A stretch of 64,000 bases of DNA from positions 31,996,501 to 32,060,500 of the forward strand of contig JAIVEN010000019.1 of the NCBI GenBank assembly GCA_026686845.1, read 5' to 3'. Source of the stretch: Adenanthera pavonina. Its lineage: Eukaryota; Streptophyta; Magnoliopsida; Fabales; Fabaceae. A program made the position numbers and the translations under genes. Below are positions 1 to 11,885 of this stretch, in pieces. Position 1 is the stretch's first letter. Each line of letters starts with the position of its first letter. The notes under the pieces are model-generated. The model ran no database searches and was not told where the DNA came from. It saw nothing but the letters and a program-made list of their open reading frames with translations.

Positions 1-1313
1 ATAGTCATGGCGGGAGGCAATTCAAGCAAGTAAGCATTGGTCCCTAATTTCTTTGCAATGCGAAAAGGTCCTGAAGCTCGAGCATGTAACTTCTTAAAGG
101 AATTCTTGGGGAAACGTTCAGGGCAGATACGAGCCATGATATAATCACCTTCATTGAAGCTTTGCGAGCGACAATGAGCATAAGCAAATAGCTTGTAGTG
201 ATCATTGCTTAAAGTAAATTTTCCTTGAATTTTAGCATGAAACTCATGTAGTTGATGAGTGAAATCTTCCTCAAATTCATAAGTATGGAATGTCACAGGA
301 ATTGGCATAAGATCAAGAGGCTGTGGAGAGTTATAGCCTTGAACAATTTGAAAAGGACTCTTACCCGTAGACCAATTAATTGAATTGTTGTAAGCAAACT
401 CCACAATTGGCAAGACCGAATCCCAATTTCCAGGCCAATCTCCCACCAAACTCCTTAGTAGATTACCTAAGCTACGATTTGTAGCCTCAGTTTGTCTATC
501 AGTTTGAGGATAAAAGGCGGAGGAGAACTTCAATTGAGTACCAAACAGCTTCCACAAGGTCTTCTAGAAGTAGCTAACAAACTTAACATCTCTGTTAGAC
601 ACAATAGAGACAGGCAGTCCATGCAAACATACTACCTCTCTGAAAAAAAGTTTGGCAAGATGAGAAGCATCTATAGCTTTGCAACAAGGGAGAAAATAGG
701 CCATTTTGGAGAACCTATCCATAACTACCAAAATGGAATCATGCCCGTGTACAGTACGTGGTAACCCCAAAACAAAATCCATGCTAAGATCCTTCCACAA
801 TGCCTCAGGAACTGGAAAAGGAGTATACAACCCTATATTTTGCTTCATAGCCTTGGATGTTTGACATGTACGGCATTGAGAAAGAACTCTAGCAACATCA
901 CGCTTGAGAGCTGGCCAATAGAATCGATCCTCAATGAGGGCTATAGTCTTATCTCTGTTGAAATGTCCTGTTGGACCTCCAGCGTGTAATTCCGAGATAA
1001 GAAAGTCTTGCATAGATGTGTGTGAGATGCACAATTTATAACCTTGAAAGAGATGCCCATTGTTGATGAAAAAGTCAACAAGGTCATCCCGGTTTCCATT
1101 ACTAACTTCTTGATAAAGAACTCCAAAGTCTAGACATGTCGTATAATCATCCTTCAATTTATCAAAGCCCACAATACTTACAATCATTGTTTGTAGTATG
1201 TTAATCCATTGACTTAGAGTATCTGCTACTTTATTCTCTACTCCAGAGCGATGCCGAACTACAAAAGTGAATTGTTGAATGAACTCTACCCATTCGGGAT
1301 GTTTGGAATTCAA
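1..1313 (-). pseudogene. Gypsy integrase fragment
   Basis: The frame from 1313 down to 564 carries the end of RNase H, the integrase zinc-binding region (H/C residues around the CRTCQ motif) and the first catalytic Asp in MDFVLGLP. The second catalytic Asp, expected in an SDRD context, reads SNRD (AAC codon), which should abolish strand transfer. Below 564 the reading continues in another frame with a PQTDRQTEAT block holding the conserved Glu region, then a C-terminal domain down to base 1. The frame change near 560 and the D-to-N change both mark it as dead. Other short frames here are shadows. Confidence 0.85.
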
Positions 1314-1367
1314 ATGACGTTGAGAGTTGAGGCATTTGAGAGCTTAATGGTTTGAATACAAGACAAA

Positions 1368-2970
1368 TTACTGGGGAAGAAGGTAATACTTCCAATACTT
1401 CAAAGATCTAACAATGGCATAGAATTCTTTATCATAGGTGGAATATTTCTGCTTTGCATCATTCAAATTTTCATTAAAGAATGCCATGGGGTGTCCGTCT
1501 TGACTTAGGACACCACCGATTCCAACTCTAGAGGCATCACAAGCAACCTCAAAGCACTTTGTAAAGTTAGATAAGAATAAGACAGGTGCTGTAGAAAACT
1601 TCTTCTTAATGTCTAGAAAAGCTTTTGAGGCTATTGAAGTCCATTGAAATTTGTCTTTCTTCATACAATCAGTGATGGAAGCCATAATAGTGCTGAAATC
1701 TCTAAAAGAATGTCGATAGAAAGATGTCAATCCATGAAAATTACCTACCTCTTGAAGGTTCTGTGGTTCAGGCTAGTCTTGAATGGTGCTAACCTTTGCA
1801 GGATCAACCTCCAATCTTTTGATAGAAACTATGAACCCAAGAAAGATTACTTGAGTTTGAAGGAATGAACATTTAGGGAGGTTAATGTAGAACTTCTCTT
1901 GCCGTAGGATAAGAAACACTTGTCAAAGATAAATTAGATGCTCCTCTTTTATTTAACTAAAGATTAAAATATCATCAAAGTAGACAACCAAGAACTTACC
2001 CAAGTAAGGTCGGAATATGTGGGTCATAACCCTCATGAAGGTGCTAGGAGCGTTTGACAACCCAAAAGGTATTACTAACCATTCACACAATCCATCTTGT
2101 GTTTTGAACGCAGTTTTCCACTTGTCTCCAGGCCTAATCTTGATTTGATGATAACCACTCCGAAGATCAATCTTGGAAAACCAACATGATCCAGAAACCA
2201 AGTCAAGCATATTCTCTAGTCTAGGAATAGGAAATCTATACTTGATGGTGATCTTGTTAATAGCCTGACTATCTACACACATCCTCCAAGTTCTATCCTT
2301 CTTTGGCGTAAGAAGAGCGTGGCATAAGAAGAGCGGGTACAGCACAAGGGCTAAGGCTATGCTGGATGTAGCCTTTTTCCAATAACCCATTAACTTGTTG
2401 ATTAATATCTTCTCGTTCTTTGTGATTCATCCTGTAGTGAGGTAGATTAGGAAGTTGTGAACCTGGGACCAAATCAATGGCAAGCTGAATATCTCGCATA
2501 GGAGGTAATTCTGACGGAAGTTCTACTGGTGTAATGTCTTTAAATTCATCTATGAGTGGAGTTACTGTTTCAGGCATCTCTGTAGCTTTCATTGAAGCAA
2601 CACAGTTGGAAAATTTAGGAACCGTAACCAATACAATTTTAGTCTCTTTGCTTTCGTTCACAAATTGCTTATCTGTTAGGAGATGAATATTGTGATTCTT
2701 TGCTTGTGGTTTCTTTGGTTTATTTGAGCCCTTACTTTTACTTTCAGGTTTGGCAGGATGTAACAAGATTGTCTTCCCCTTATACTTAAAAGAATGAGTG
2801 TTCTCTCGATCATGACTTGTGACATCATTATCATAGATCCATGGTCGACCTAATAAGATGTGAGTAACATCCATAGTAAAGACATCACAAAGGACATCTC
2901 CGTGATACTCTCCAAGTCGAAGTGGAACGCGACACTGCTGCGTGATAGGTAAGGAAGTCTTATTATCCAC
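1368..2970 (-). pseudogene. Gypsy reverse transcriptase and RNase H fragments
   Basis: Three broken pieces lie in order on the minus strand. The 2970-2293 piece holds the end of the protease (a LLGRPW motif) and the start of reverse transcriptase. The 2390-1953 piece holds the polymerase core, with the MCVDSQAINK, SGYHQIKI and YFDD catalytic motifs. The 1730-1368 piece holds RNase H with FEVACDAS and the YSTYDKEFYAI motif. A short local duplication near 2310-2335 (two copies of an AAGAAGAGCG-like word) coincides with the frameshift between the first two pieces. Stops separate the rest. Clear family assignment, no coding capacity. Confidence 0.88.
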
Positions 2971-3490
2971 TTAAGCTACCTCAAAAGGGTGAGGATGAGG
3001 CTCAGGCTTAAGACCAAGCCTAGCAATTCCCTGGCTGGAGATCACATTCCGAGCGCTACCTCCATCAATGACAAGTTTACGAGATTTATCTCCAATATTC
3101 ACAAAGGTGTGAAAGATAGTTGTCCTCTTCCAAGAATTGTTAGGTAAAGGGACAGATAGAATACACCTCATCACATTTAGTCGTCCTATGTCATCATCAA
3201 CAAATTCTTCATCTTCATCAGAAGGGCACTCAATGGGTTCAATCACTTCATCAACATTTGCTGAATCATTTTCCTTGTCAGTAGTATGCTCAAGAAATAG
3301 AGTGCGTTGCGGGCACCTAGATGGGATGTGACCTCGAGAATGACATCAAAAGCATTCAATAGCAGAGCCACTAGGGCGGGAAACAAAACCTGAAGACTTA
3401 ACATTCCTTGTATTCCCCTTTGAGCCAGAAGCTTGCCCAAAGGTAAATGGGGAGCTGGATTTAACCGATGGTACATCTGTAGAACGATTG
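2971..3490 (-). pseudogene. Gypsy gag zinc knuckle and protease fragment
   Basis: From 3246 to 2971 the minus strand encodes an aspartic protease core with a DGGSARNVIS motif (the DSG/DTG-type active site), ending at a stop. Just upstream (about 3420-3330) a CCHC zinc knuckle is readable, but it is interrupted by an in-frame stop after its first Cys-Phe pair. Similarity fades near 3490, where AT-rich sequence begins, so nearly all of gag has been lost. Confidence 0.75.
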
Positions 3491-4273
3491 AAACTAAACT
3501 ATATCCTAGATATAAGATAAAGATAAATCTAAACAAAATAATTAAATCCTAAAAGATAAAATAAATTTAAAATAAATTAAATCTAAGTAATCTAATAATT
3601 ATTTAAATCCTAATTATCTAATTATCTTTTTTGCATCACCAAATAAAAAGTTAATCATTCTCTTAAGAAAAATGTTCTGATAAGGACATCTGCATTGTGT
3701 GTGTGTGTGTATGAGTGGGTACCTAATTTTTAAACTGAATTTTTTTTGGCCAAAATTGTTGGATTGATTTTAGAATTTCAATGAAATACTAATTATTTTT
3801 AGATATTTTATCTTTTATTAAAAAAATACTGGAAAGTGAAGTAAGGATTTCTCTAGAAAAGAAAACAAAATAAACAAGGAATATAGTAGATTTTGATATA
3901 ATGTAGATTATTTAATAGTTTTCTAAATCTGTGCACATAATTTTAAAATAGGAGTAAAATTTGTAATTTGGTTAGGTTTAAACCCTTTACATTACCGAGA
4001 TAACATTTCACCCTTATCACAATTAGTCACCAATGGGAAAGTTGATTAAGCTAGACAATTGATACTCATTTCGTTTCAAAATGATTGTCACTTTGGAGTA
4101 TTGATTTTATTTGTCAAGTATTAATTACTTTTTATTATTTTATTTTTATTAATGAAAATAGTGATACCTAGAATCCAAATGTTTTATAGTAATATTGTAT
4201 AAATTTTAATATAAAAATTTAATTAAATATTATCATATTTTGTTATAAGTTAAACTATATAATAACTTTCTTA
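3491..4273. other. AT-rich intergenic stretch
   Basis: No gene seen. It holds a short GT microsatellite at about 3696-3711. Around 4063-4100 there is a word like the end of a plant mariner-type MITE (ACTCATTTCGTTTCAAAATG), but no matching inverted end was found downstream. Confidence 0.6.
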
Positions 4274-4288
4274 ACCTGCATAGATATT

Positions 4289-4515
4289 TTTTTTTATAAT
4301 ATCACCCGGTATCCTGGGGTATCCTAGATTTATTGCCTGCCCTAGACTAATCTAGACACTGTTCTGTAGGATCTTACGGTGGCAGACGAGTACCAATGGG
4401 AAGACCTTTTTTAGGTCTTAATTTTTTAAATGCTGTTGTATCACTCAGGAATCGAAACCTCGACCCCGTGGAATGCTGGTCAAGCCCCTTATCACTTGAT
4501 TAAGCTGCCATTAGT
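4289..4515 (-). mobile_element. tRNA-derived SINE with target-site duplication
   Basis: Read on the minus strand, the element begins with an A-box-like segment (GGCAGCTTAATCAAGTG) and has a B-box-like GGTTTCGATTCC about 50 bases further on. It ends in a run of A residues (seen as T on the plus strand, 4287-4296). It is flanked by imperfect direct repeats, ACCTGCATAGATATT at 4274-4288 and ACCTGCACAGAGATATT at 4516-4532. About 227 bp, internal Pol III promoter boxes, an A tail and a roughly 15-bp target duplication together match plant SINEs. The family was not identified. Confidence 0.7.
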
Positions 4516-4930
4516 ACCTGCACAGAGATATTAGTCTATGCTGTTGGTAGGTTAAGAGAAAAAAATAACTTAATCTATAGGGGAATATAATTGTTTTTTT
4601 AGAGCAAAATATAATAAAAATAAAGTATTTATCAAAATTTGACAAGTTAAAAATTATTTATCAAAATATAACAAAAAAATTTAGCTTGAATATACAAAGG
4701 TTGAATGAGAAGTCTTTGACTAGTTTTTTGTTTATAATTTTGTTTAAAAGTAAGCAAAGTCGAATGGATAATCATTTTTAATTTTTTAAAAAAAAATTAA
4801 AGTCAAATGGGTGGCCATTCGATTTTGCTTGTATAATAATTTTTTTAATATAAAAAGTAAAGTCGAATGGGTAGTCATATAACTTTGCTTTTTTATTTTT
4901 TAAATAAACAAACTTTGATAAATTGATTTT

Positions 4931-5465
4931 TTAATTGAAATAAACCAAGTTTTTAAGTGGACTAAATTAAATTTTCAAATATAATTTACTAAATTTTATT
5001 TAATGTTAGTTTTACAAAAAGTTCTAAAATTGACTTAACCAAATTCCCAACTAGAATAAAAAAAATTTCCAAGTAACATATTGAAAATTTTCAAGTCACT
5101 TAACCAATTTTCACTTAACTAACTAATTTTTTAATTGAAATAAACCAATTTTTTAAGTGGACTAAATTACATTTTTAAATATAATTTACTAAATTTTATT
5201 TAATGTTAGCTTAACAAAAATTTCTAAAATTGAATTAACCAAATTCCCAACTAGAATGAAGGAAATTTCCAAGTACCATATTCAAAATTTTCAAGTCACT
5301 TAACCAATTAATTTTTAATTGAAATAAACCAATTTTTTAAGGGGACTAAATTAAATTTTCAAATATAATTTACTAAATTTTATTTAATGTTAGCTTAATA
5401 AAAATTTCTAAAATTGAATTAACCAAATTCCTAATTAGAATATTGAAAATTTTCAAGTTACTTAA
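4931..5465. repeat. Three tandem copies of a 184-200 bp AT-rich unit
   Basis: The word TTAATTGAAATAAACCAA starts units near 4931, 5131 and 5315, so the spacing is 200 then 184 bp. Each unit continues through AATTTACTAAATTTTATTTA and ends in a TTTTCAAGTCACTTAAC-like word. The units differ by scattered substitutions and small deletions. Fading partial copies follow to about 5600. Confidence 0.8.
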
Positions 5466-5969
5466 CTAATTTTTATTAGTCTAAACTTTCAAGTGAAGTA
5501 AATTAAATTTTGATTAAGATTGAAATAATTTACTAAGTGGAATTAACAAAATTTACAAATAACATACTCAAAATTTTCAAGTCTCTTTAACTATTTTTAA
5601 TAGTCTAAATTTTAGTTAAGAACATGTAATTTTGGGAAAAAAATTTTCAAGTTCAATGAACTAATTTTTCAAATGAACTTGAAATTTTAAATTTGAAAAA
5701 TTAGCTTATTCTACTTAAAAAATTAATTTAAACAATTTAAAAATTAGTTCAATTTACTTAAAAAATTAATCCAACTACATAAATAAATTATAATGGTAAT
5801 TTTATCTAATCGTTCTTTTCTCTTTGCCAACAAATTAGGCCTTTTTGGGAGATTGGAAAAATAGTAAATCTTGCGTGAAAAATATTTTTCCTACATGATC
5901 ATATATCTTTTTCCCTTCTCTCTATACAATTAAAGTTCTTTTATTAAAAAAAATGAAAAACAAAAAAAG

Positions 5970-6155
5970 AGTCAAATGGTAGCCAACTAGCCATTCCGCT
6001 TTGCTTTTGGTATTCAAGAAAAAATTATACAAAGAAAGTCCAATGACTACCCATCCATTTTGAATGGTAGCCAACTAGCCATTCCACTTTGTTTTTGGTA
6101 TTCAAGAAAAAATTATACAAGCAAAGTCAAATGCCTATCCATCCATTTTGCCACC
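5970..6155. repeat. Direct duplication, about 87-bp period
   Basis: The segment containing GGTAGCCAACTAGCCATTCC and GGTATTCAAGAAAAAATTAT occurs twice, with starts near 5978 and 6065. It lies within the AT-rich repeat block and is noncoding. Confidence 0.8.
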
Positions 6156-6843
6156 CATTCGACTTTGCTTATTTTAAAAGAAAAAAATTGAAAACCTTAA
6201 AAAAGTCGAAGTTGTGTTATTTGACTTTCATATAATATGAGTTATATTTTGATAAATAAGTTTTGATTTATTATATTTTTATAATTATTTTATTTTTTGT
6301 TATATCTTTCTAGAAAAACCAATATAATTTTAAGAATAAAATTTATATATATTTTTTATGTGTGTGTTGCTTTCTAATTTAAATTTAACATGTAAATTTT
6401 TTTAAAATTTTTAATTTAAAAAGTTAACATTTTAGTGTATAATTAATAACTAAATTTATAATTATTAAAAAAATTCATATATTAATTTTTAATTATAAAA
6501 TAACATGAAAAATGTATAAAAAAGTATGTAATTTTTTTTTAATTTTAAAATGACAATATTTTAAAATGGGAGAGAAATAATAATAAAAAAAAAATCTAGA
6601 AGCCTTCCCAAAACAACAAATCCCATATCCCTTCACTATAAAGTGACAACTGTGCAGTAATGATGAGCGGATGAAGTAAAAAATAACCTCATTTGAACTG
6701 AACTAAGTCCAGCGCGTTAATGACAGTGAAGTCATATATCCCTTCACCATAAAATGCTAGTCACGGGCTCATTCTCTGCAGCCGCAACATTAAAACAAGG
6801 CCATACACTAATATCTCAAATAAATACAGGTAGCGATCGAGCG

Positions 6844-9400
6844 ATGGCGAGTTTTCCCTCGTTCCTGTTCTTTTTCACTCTGGTCTTAACACTGTCATTC
6901 CCAATGTTGCCCGTGACCGTGAGAGGTGCACCACTGTACACAGAGTCGAGGTGGGTAGTGAGGGAGGCTGGTGAGAGAGTGAAGCTTGCGTGTGTGAACT
7001 GGGTGTCTCATTTGGACGCTGTGGTGGCTGAGGGACTACATAAACAACCTCTTGACGTTATATCCAACAAGATAAAGTCCATGGGCTTCAACTGTGTTAG
7101 GCTCACTTGGCCACTTTATTTAGTCACTAATGACTCTCTGGCTCCTCTCACCGTCAGAAACTCGTTTCAGAGGCTTGGCCTGCGGGATGCCATTGCCGGT
7201 GTTGAAGCCAACAACCCAGACATCGTCGACCTTCCTCTCATTAAAGCTTTCCAGGTAATTCACCAACCACCCACCCATTTATTGGACGTCTCCCACTTTT
7301 CTTTATTTTTCGAACAAATTCAAATTACTATGTATTGGAAAAATGGTCGAGGTGGAATCCTTTTCGAATCTTTCATTCAAGATATCGAATATTGAATACT
7401 CCATCTTTCACATGCATTTATAAAATATTAGCCTGGATACATACATAATATAACCGAAAACTGCTTATTGCATGATTTTGAACATTTTTTTTAATATTTT
7501 CATAATAGTATCCTACAGAATTTTTATTTTAAAAAAAGAAAGAAGAAGAAGAAAAGAAAGATATTTGTATTCTCTGTATCGTTCCATATTTGGTAGAAAG
7601 ATACTTGTATTCACATATATTATGATGTCGGTGTTTATTAATGTCCAAATTTTAGTGGAACCGTCGTAATTTGAAAGCGATGCATGTGGTGCGTATACGC
7701 CAAACATAATTAACATAATTGGCTGTGAGCTGTGAAGTGGGAATTATTTTTCTATGAATATTTAAATTCATTGACGGAAGTGAATTGTGGGAACACATGT
7801 ATTTCTGAAAACTGTTTGATAATGAATTACCCTGTCGGACTGCAATTGTGGGAGATTAATATTGATGGCGACAAGTATTAAATTGAGGAAGAAAAACATA
7901 TCATAGCTATCTGCAGTGAATATTGGAAACGATAATGTATGTCGTCTCAGGCGGTGGTGAAAAACCTCGGGGACAACGACGTGATGGTGATTTTGGACAA
8001 CCACAGGACGGAGCCAGGGTGGTGCTGCGGCAGCACAGATGGGAATGGCTTCTTCGGCGATGTTCATTTCGACCCTGACCTCTGGGTGGAGGGGCTCACC
8101 AAGATGGCCACCTTATTTCGTGGAGTTCCACATGTAGTCGCCATGAGCTTGAGAAATGAGCTTCGAGGCCCCAAACAGAATGTCCCCGATTGGTTCAGGT
8201 AATAACTAATAATCAAGCTAAAAAAGTGACATATCGTTTGGGACTATGGTCTCTGTGACACATACATTAATATATGGTTAGTTCTGATTATGACGACGAA
8301 TTAATGAGCAAAGGTACATGCAAAGAGGAGCGGAGGCAGTGCATGCAGCAAACTCGGATGTTGTCGTGATTCTGTCTGGGTTAAGTTTCGACACGGACTT
8401 GTCGTTCCTTCGGGATCGAACAACGAATCTGACATTCAGCCGGAAACTGGTGTACGAGGCGCACTGGTACGGCTTCACCAACGGTCAGGTGTGGGTATCA
8501 ACCAACCTAAACCAAGCGTGTGCACAAGTAAAGGCCAATGTGGTGAGGCGTTCAGGGTTCTTGTTAGAGCAAGGACACCCTCTGTTTTTCAGTGAGTTCG
8601 GGATGGACTTGACAGGCAACAACCTCAACGACAAAAGGTACTTCCACTGCTTCATGGCTCTAGCGGCTGAGCTCGACTTTGACTGGGCCTTGTGGACTCT
8701 CGTTGGGAGTTATTACATTAGAGAAGGATCTGTAGGAACGGCCGAGAATTTCGGAGTCCTTGATGCAGAGTGGGCCCAGGTTAAGGATCCAAGTTTCTTG
8801 CAGAGGATCTCTTCTCTCCAAGTTCCTTTTCGAGGTGATACATACATATATATATATATATTCAAGTCCCTTCTTTTCTATTTCTTTCGTTTCCTCATCT
8901 AGTTATAAAGTATCAGTAAGTTAAAGATGAAATATATATTTTAATTTCAAATAATGTTTGAGATGATACTTGCAGGTCCAGGAGTATCAGGAGGTAGTCC
9001 ACATCAAGTGATTTTCCATCCATTGACGGGTCTCTGCGTCTCAGGAAAGTCGGGGCCTGACCCATTAAAGTTGGGACCCTGCTCTGATTCTGCTCCTGGC
9101 TGGAATTACACAAATCGGCAGATAGTGTCAATGGAGGGAAGAAACATGTGCTTGCAAGCAGACCGAGCAGGGAAGGCAGTAAAACTGGCAGGAACATGCT
9201 CTGCTCCAGACTCGCATTGGGAAATGATCTCGGATTCCAAGATGCATCTCTCGTCTAAAGTTAGCGATAATTCCACCGTTTGTCTAGATGTGGACGCCAA
9301 CAAGATCATTGTCACCAGTGCTTGCAAATGCTTGAGCACAGATCCAGCATGTGATCCTACCAGCCAATGGTTCAAACTTGTTGATAGCACTAGGGGTTAA
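6844..9400 (+). CDS. Secreted GH5 glycosyl hydrolase with C-terminal ricin-B-like domain
   Basis: Predicted exons are 6844-7254, 7951-8198, 8314-8834 and 8976-9400, all with GT-AG introns and consistent phase, giving 534 residues. Residues 1-28 form a hydrophobic signal peptide, so the product is probably secreted to the cell wall. The GH5 (cellulase-superfamily) barrel spans about 35-390. The proton-donor Glu is E207 in SLRNELRG and the nucleophile is E314 in FFSEFGMD. After a short linker, residues about 395-534 form a Cys-rich beta-trefoil (ricin-B-like) domain, a likely sugar-binding module. The architecture matches the plant family containing At1g13130. An in-frame ATG at 6754 would add 30 residues before the signal peptide; I prefer 6844 because it puts the hydrophobic segment at the N terminus. 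The exact substrate is not readable; a beta-glucan or mannan is likely. Confidence 0.88.
8845..8862. repeat. TA microsatellite in GH5 intron 3
   Basis: A short run of alternating TA lies just inside the third intron of the GH5 gene. No function is implied. Confidence 0.8.
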
Positions 9401-11885
9401 ACCCCAGAAAATAAATACTACTTAATCAACTCCATGTTTTTATATGTGCCCAATTTAATGTATTAATCTCAACAATATCTTTAAATATCTGCTCCGTCTT
9501 TAATCATATCCACTGAGAGTGCCCCTAAACTATAATTTATATGGCATAACATTAAATCTCTAGGAACTGCATGAGTGTATTGAAGGAGGGCTTCTTCTAG
9601 TAGTCCAGATAAAAAAAGGTCACAACAATTGATTCTCTAAGTTGCCTCGTTCGCTAATTTCTCTGGTCGGCTTTGTTTGTATCAATTCCCTGCCTTGAGG
9701 TGCACTTGGGTGCATCTTTACGACTGCTATTCGCCTCCGTTTCTTCCGTGATTATTCTTCAGAACTGAAAATGCCAGTTTCCAAGCAAGTCATAGAAACC
9801 GTCTGTGTATTGGGCCTTTGCTGTTGAGTCTCTGAATTCGACAAGTGAATCGTACAAGGGCTATGGATATCTCCAAACGATGTAAATGGGCAAAACCCAC
9901 TCTTGTGTGTACTCTCTTCTCATGGTTCTTAATTTCTCGGGCTTTACACCAACAGTGATGTTCAAATATTCATATCAATAAGCTTTATTTTTTAGTCATT
10001 GGAGCTGAATTAGTGGGGCCAGTGTGGCCAACGATTTGAACAACTCCTGTGAAAAGAAAGGGGGTCGGTGTGCTTGGTTATTGAACCAAAAGCAGGAATA
10101 TTAATTAATTATCGCCATGTGTTGTACGTTATAAAACCTACTAGATTTTCAATCTGGTTTCCTTTCTTCAGGTGAGGTGACCGGTGAGGACATTCAGAAA
10201 TCTCCACAAGAAAAAAAGAACATACTAGTACTCCTGAAGCAGCGAACAGCGAAGTTTATGTTTATTCTCTTCTAAAGGTGCTGGTTTATATGCAATCTTT
10301 TGGAAAACCTATATGTAGCCGGATTAAGGATGTCAGAGACAGCCCCTTTGTCCAACAGATGCTCGCATATGCTTCGCAATGAACAAATCACAAGGGAGGC
10401 CAAAAAAAAGTACATGTACATCAGATGTAGGATGAAGATCACCTTCATTAAAACCCTCGTTTCCTGCCACAAGAAAAGAAGGGAAGTCATTATTTCCCTT
10501 GGAGGAAGGAAACTGTTTCTGGTGTGAATGCTACTGATTGGCAAATTGCCAATCACTACTCTTTCAAAGATCGTACACATTAAGGTTGGTTTGATGTGAT
10601 AAGCAGTAGATTTTAAGAAATTACTGTATAGAATGAAGTGGATGAGTGTTAGATTTTGGATAGTGACAACGAAACAACTGGTTCACATGTTGCTCTCCAA
10701 CTTGTACCTCTGCTGTGTCTGTGTCCTTTCCTTTGTTTGCCCTTAGTGGGAAATTGAGAGTAAAAACCAAAGGAATTATGGGACCTCAGAATAATCATGT
10801 TCCGCACTTCATCAATCATGTTTTATACTTCATCACATAGTAGTACAAAGGAAAAAGAAAATCTGCAGGAGCAGACAGACCGACCAACAGTCTCTTTTAT
10901 GGTTGAATAACATTATAATTAATGGGTTTTATAGTAAATCTTATAATTTCAAATTCCTATTTCAAATTCCTAGAATTAGTTTGAATTGAAATGAGAATCT
11001 CTCTATGATGGGAAAACATCCAGTAAATTTTTAATTTTGTAGTGTAACTTCAGAAGAAAATTTCTAAACGGGGAAAAAATTGTTTCATATATTTAGGGAC
11101 ATAGGTGATCTAGAAGATTTTGTTCTTGATCTAGAAGTATATATGAACCCCACGTTCCCTGCATTGACGCACACTTTAGGGGATTCTGCAATAGAATGTT
11201 TTATACTCTATGTACTGTACATGTTCTTCATAAACTCTTTTCTGCGTTTCTAACATTTCAGAGAGTCACTGCATCGGCATGATTCTACTTTTATTGCAGA
11301 ACCGTCTCTCTTTCAGAGCCACAGATTTAAAAATTTACAATTACAATTGAGAAGGTAAGCATGTGATGTAAATATGTAGAAAGAACACATTTGTTTAAAA
11401 ATGAAGTTAAGCATGACCCGAATTATATGATTCACGTTGAAGAAAGAGAGGTTCAAATAAATATTTAACATCAACAATCCATTTCACCAGTCTTATTTTG
11501 CTCAAAACCTAAAGTTCCATCTTTGGGTTGAAATTCTTTAATTGTTATTCACTTACATGGGTGGACCCAAAGGAATTTGAAGTCCAAGAATAAAAAAAGA
11601 AAGAGAAAGAAAGAAGAAGGGAAAAGAAGAAAGCAAAAGCTTAGATTAGAAACATTCGCCTTTTTCCCCTCATTAGTATGAGCAGTGTCGGAGACTGCGA
11701 GAGCAGAGACAAAGAATAATGGTCCCCATTCAAAACACCATAACCTGTAAAAGCAAAAGAGAAGAATACCTGCCTGCTTAACCATCACGTAAGCATATAT
11801 TATAACAGAAGGATGTCCACGAGTAGAGCATTCATACAATCCATTAAACCATGCTTATGTGGTGTAGTTCACCATTGTTTTGATC
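9401..11885. other. Intergenic region between the GH5 and SEO genes
   Basis: No gene is supported. Short open frames at 10272-10580 are on opposite strands, have no recognisable domain and look accidental. A gap-free inverted repeat (GATTGGCAA/TTGCCAATC) sits at 10536-10554. The last 300 bases should contain the SEO promoter, but no clear TATA box could be chosen. Confidence 0.55.

Larger units (their letters stand above)
1..3490 (-). mobile_element. Decayed Ty3/Gypsy LTR retrotransposon, internal pol region
   Basis: On the minus strand the domain order from high to low coordinate is zinc knuckle, aspartic protease, reverse transcriptase, RNase H, integrase. This is the Ty3/Gypsy order, with integrase last. 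The frame is broken several times by stops and indels, so the copy is not functional. Most of gag and the upstream LTR are missing beyond about 3490. The downstream end lies outside the window, and no LTR is visible here. It is clearly more decayed than the Tat-type element at the other end of the window and belongs to a different Gypsy lineage, judging by its YFDD rather than YVDD polymerase motif and by having only one RNase H. Confidence 0.9.
4600..6300. repeat. AT-rich composite repeat block with inverted ends
   Basis: Both edges carry related words in opposite orientation: TTATCAAAATATAAC near 4655 and its complement GTTATATTTTGATAAATAA near 6240. Just inside each edge are repeated AAAGTCGAATGG-type words. 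The middle holds tandem copies listed separately. There is no coding potential. It may be a non-autonomous DNA element, but no convincing target duplication was found. Confidence 0.5.

Noticed and set aside
6754..6843. Upstream in-frame start for the GH5 protein
   Set aside because: It would bury the signal peptide 30 residues inside; the second ATG fits a secreted enzyme better.
10272..10580. Small genes on either strand
   Set aside because: Overlapping opposite-strand frames without recognisable domains or splice support.
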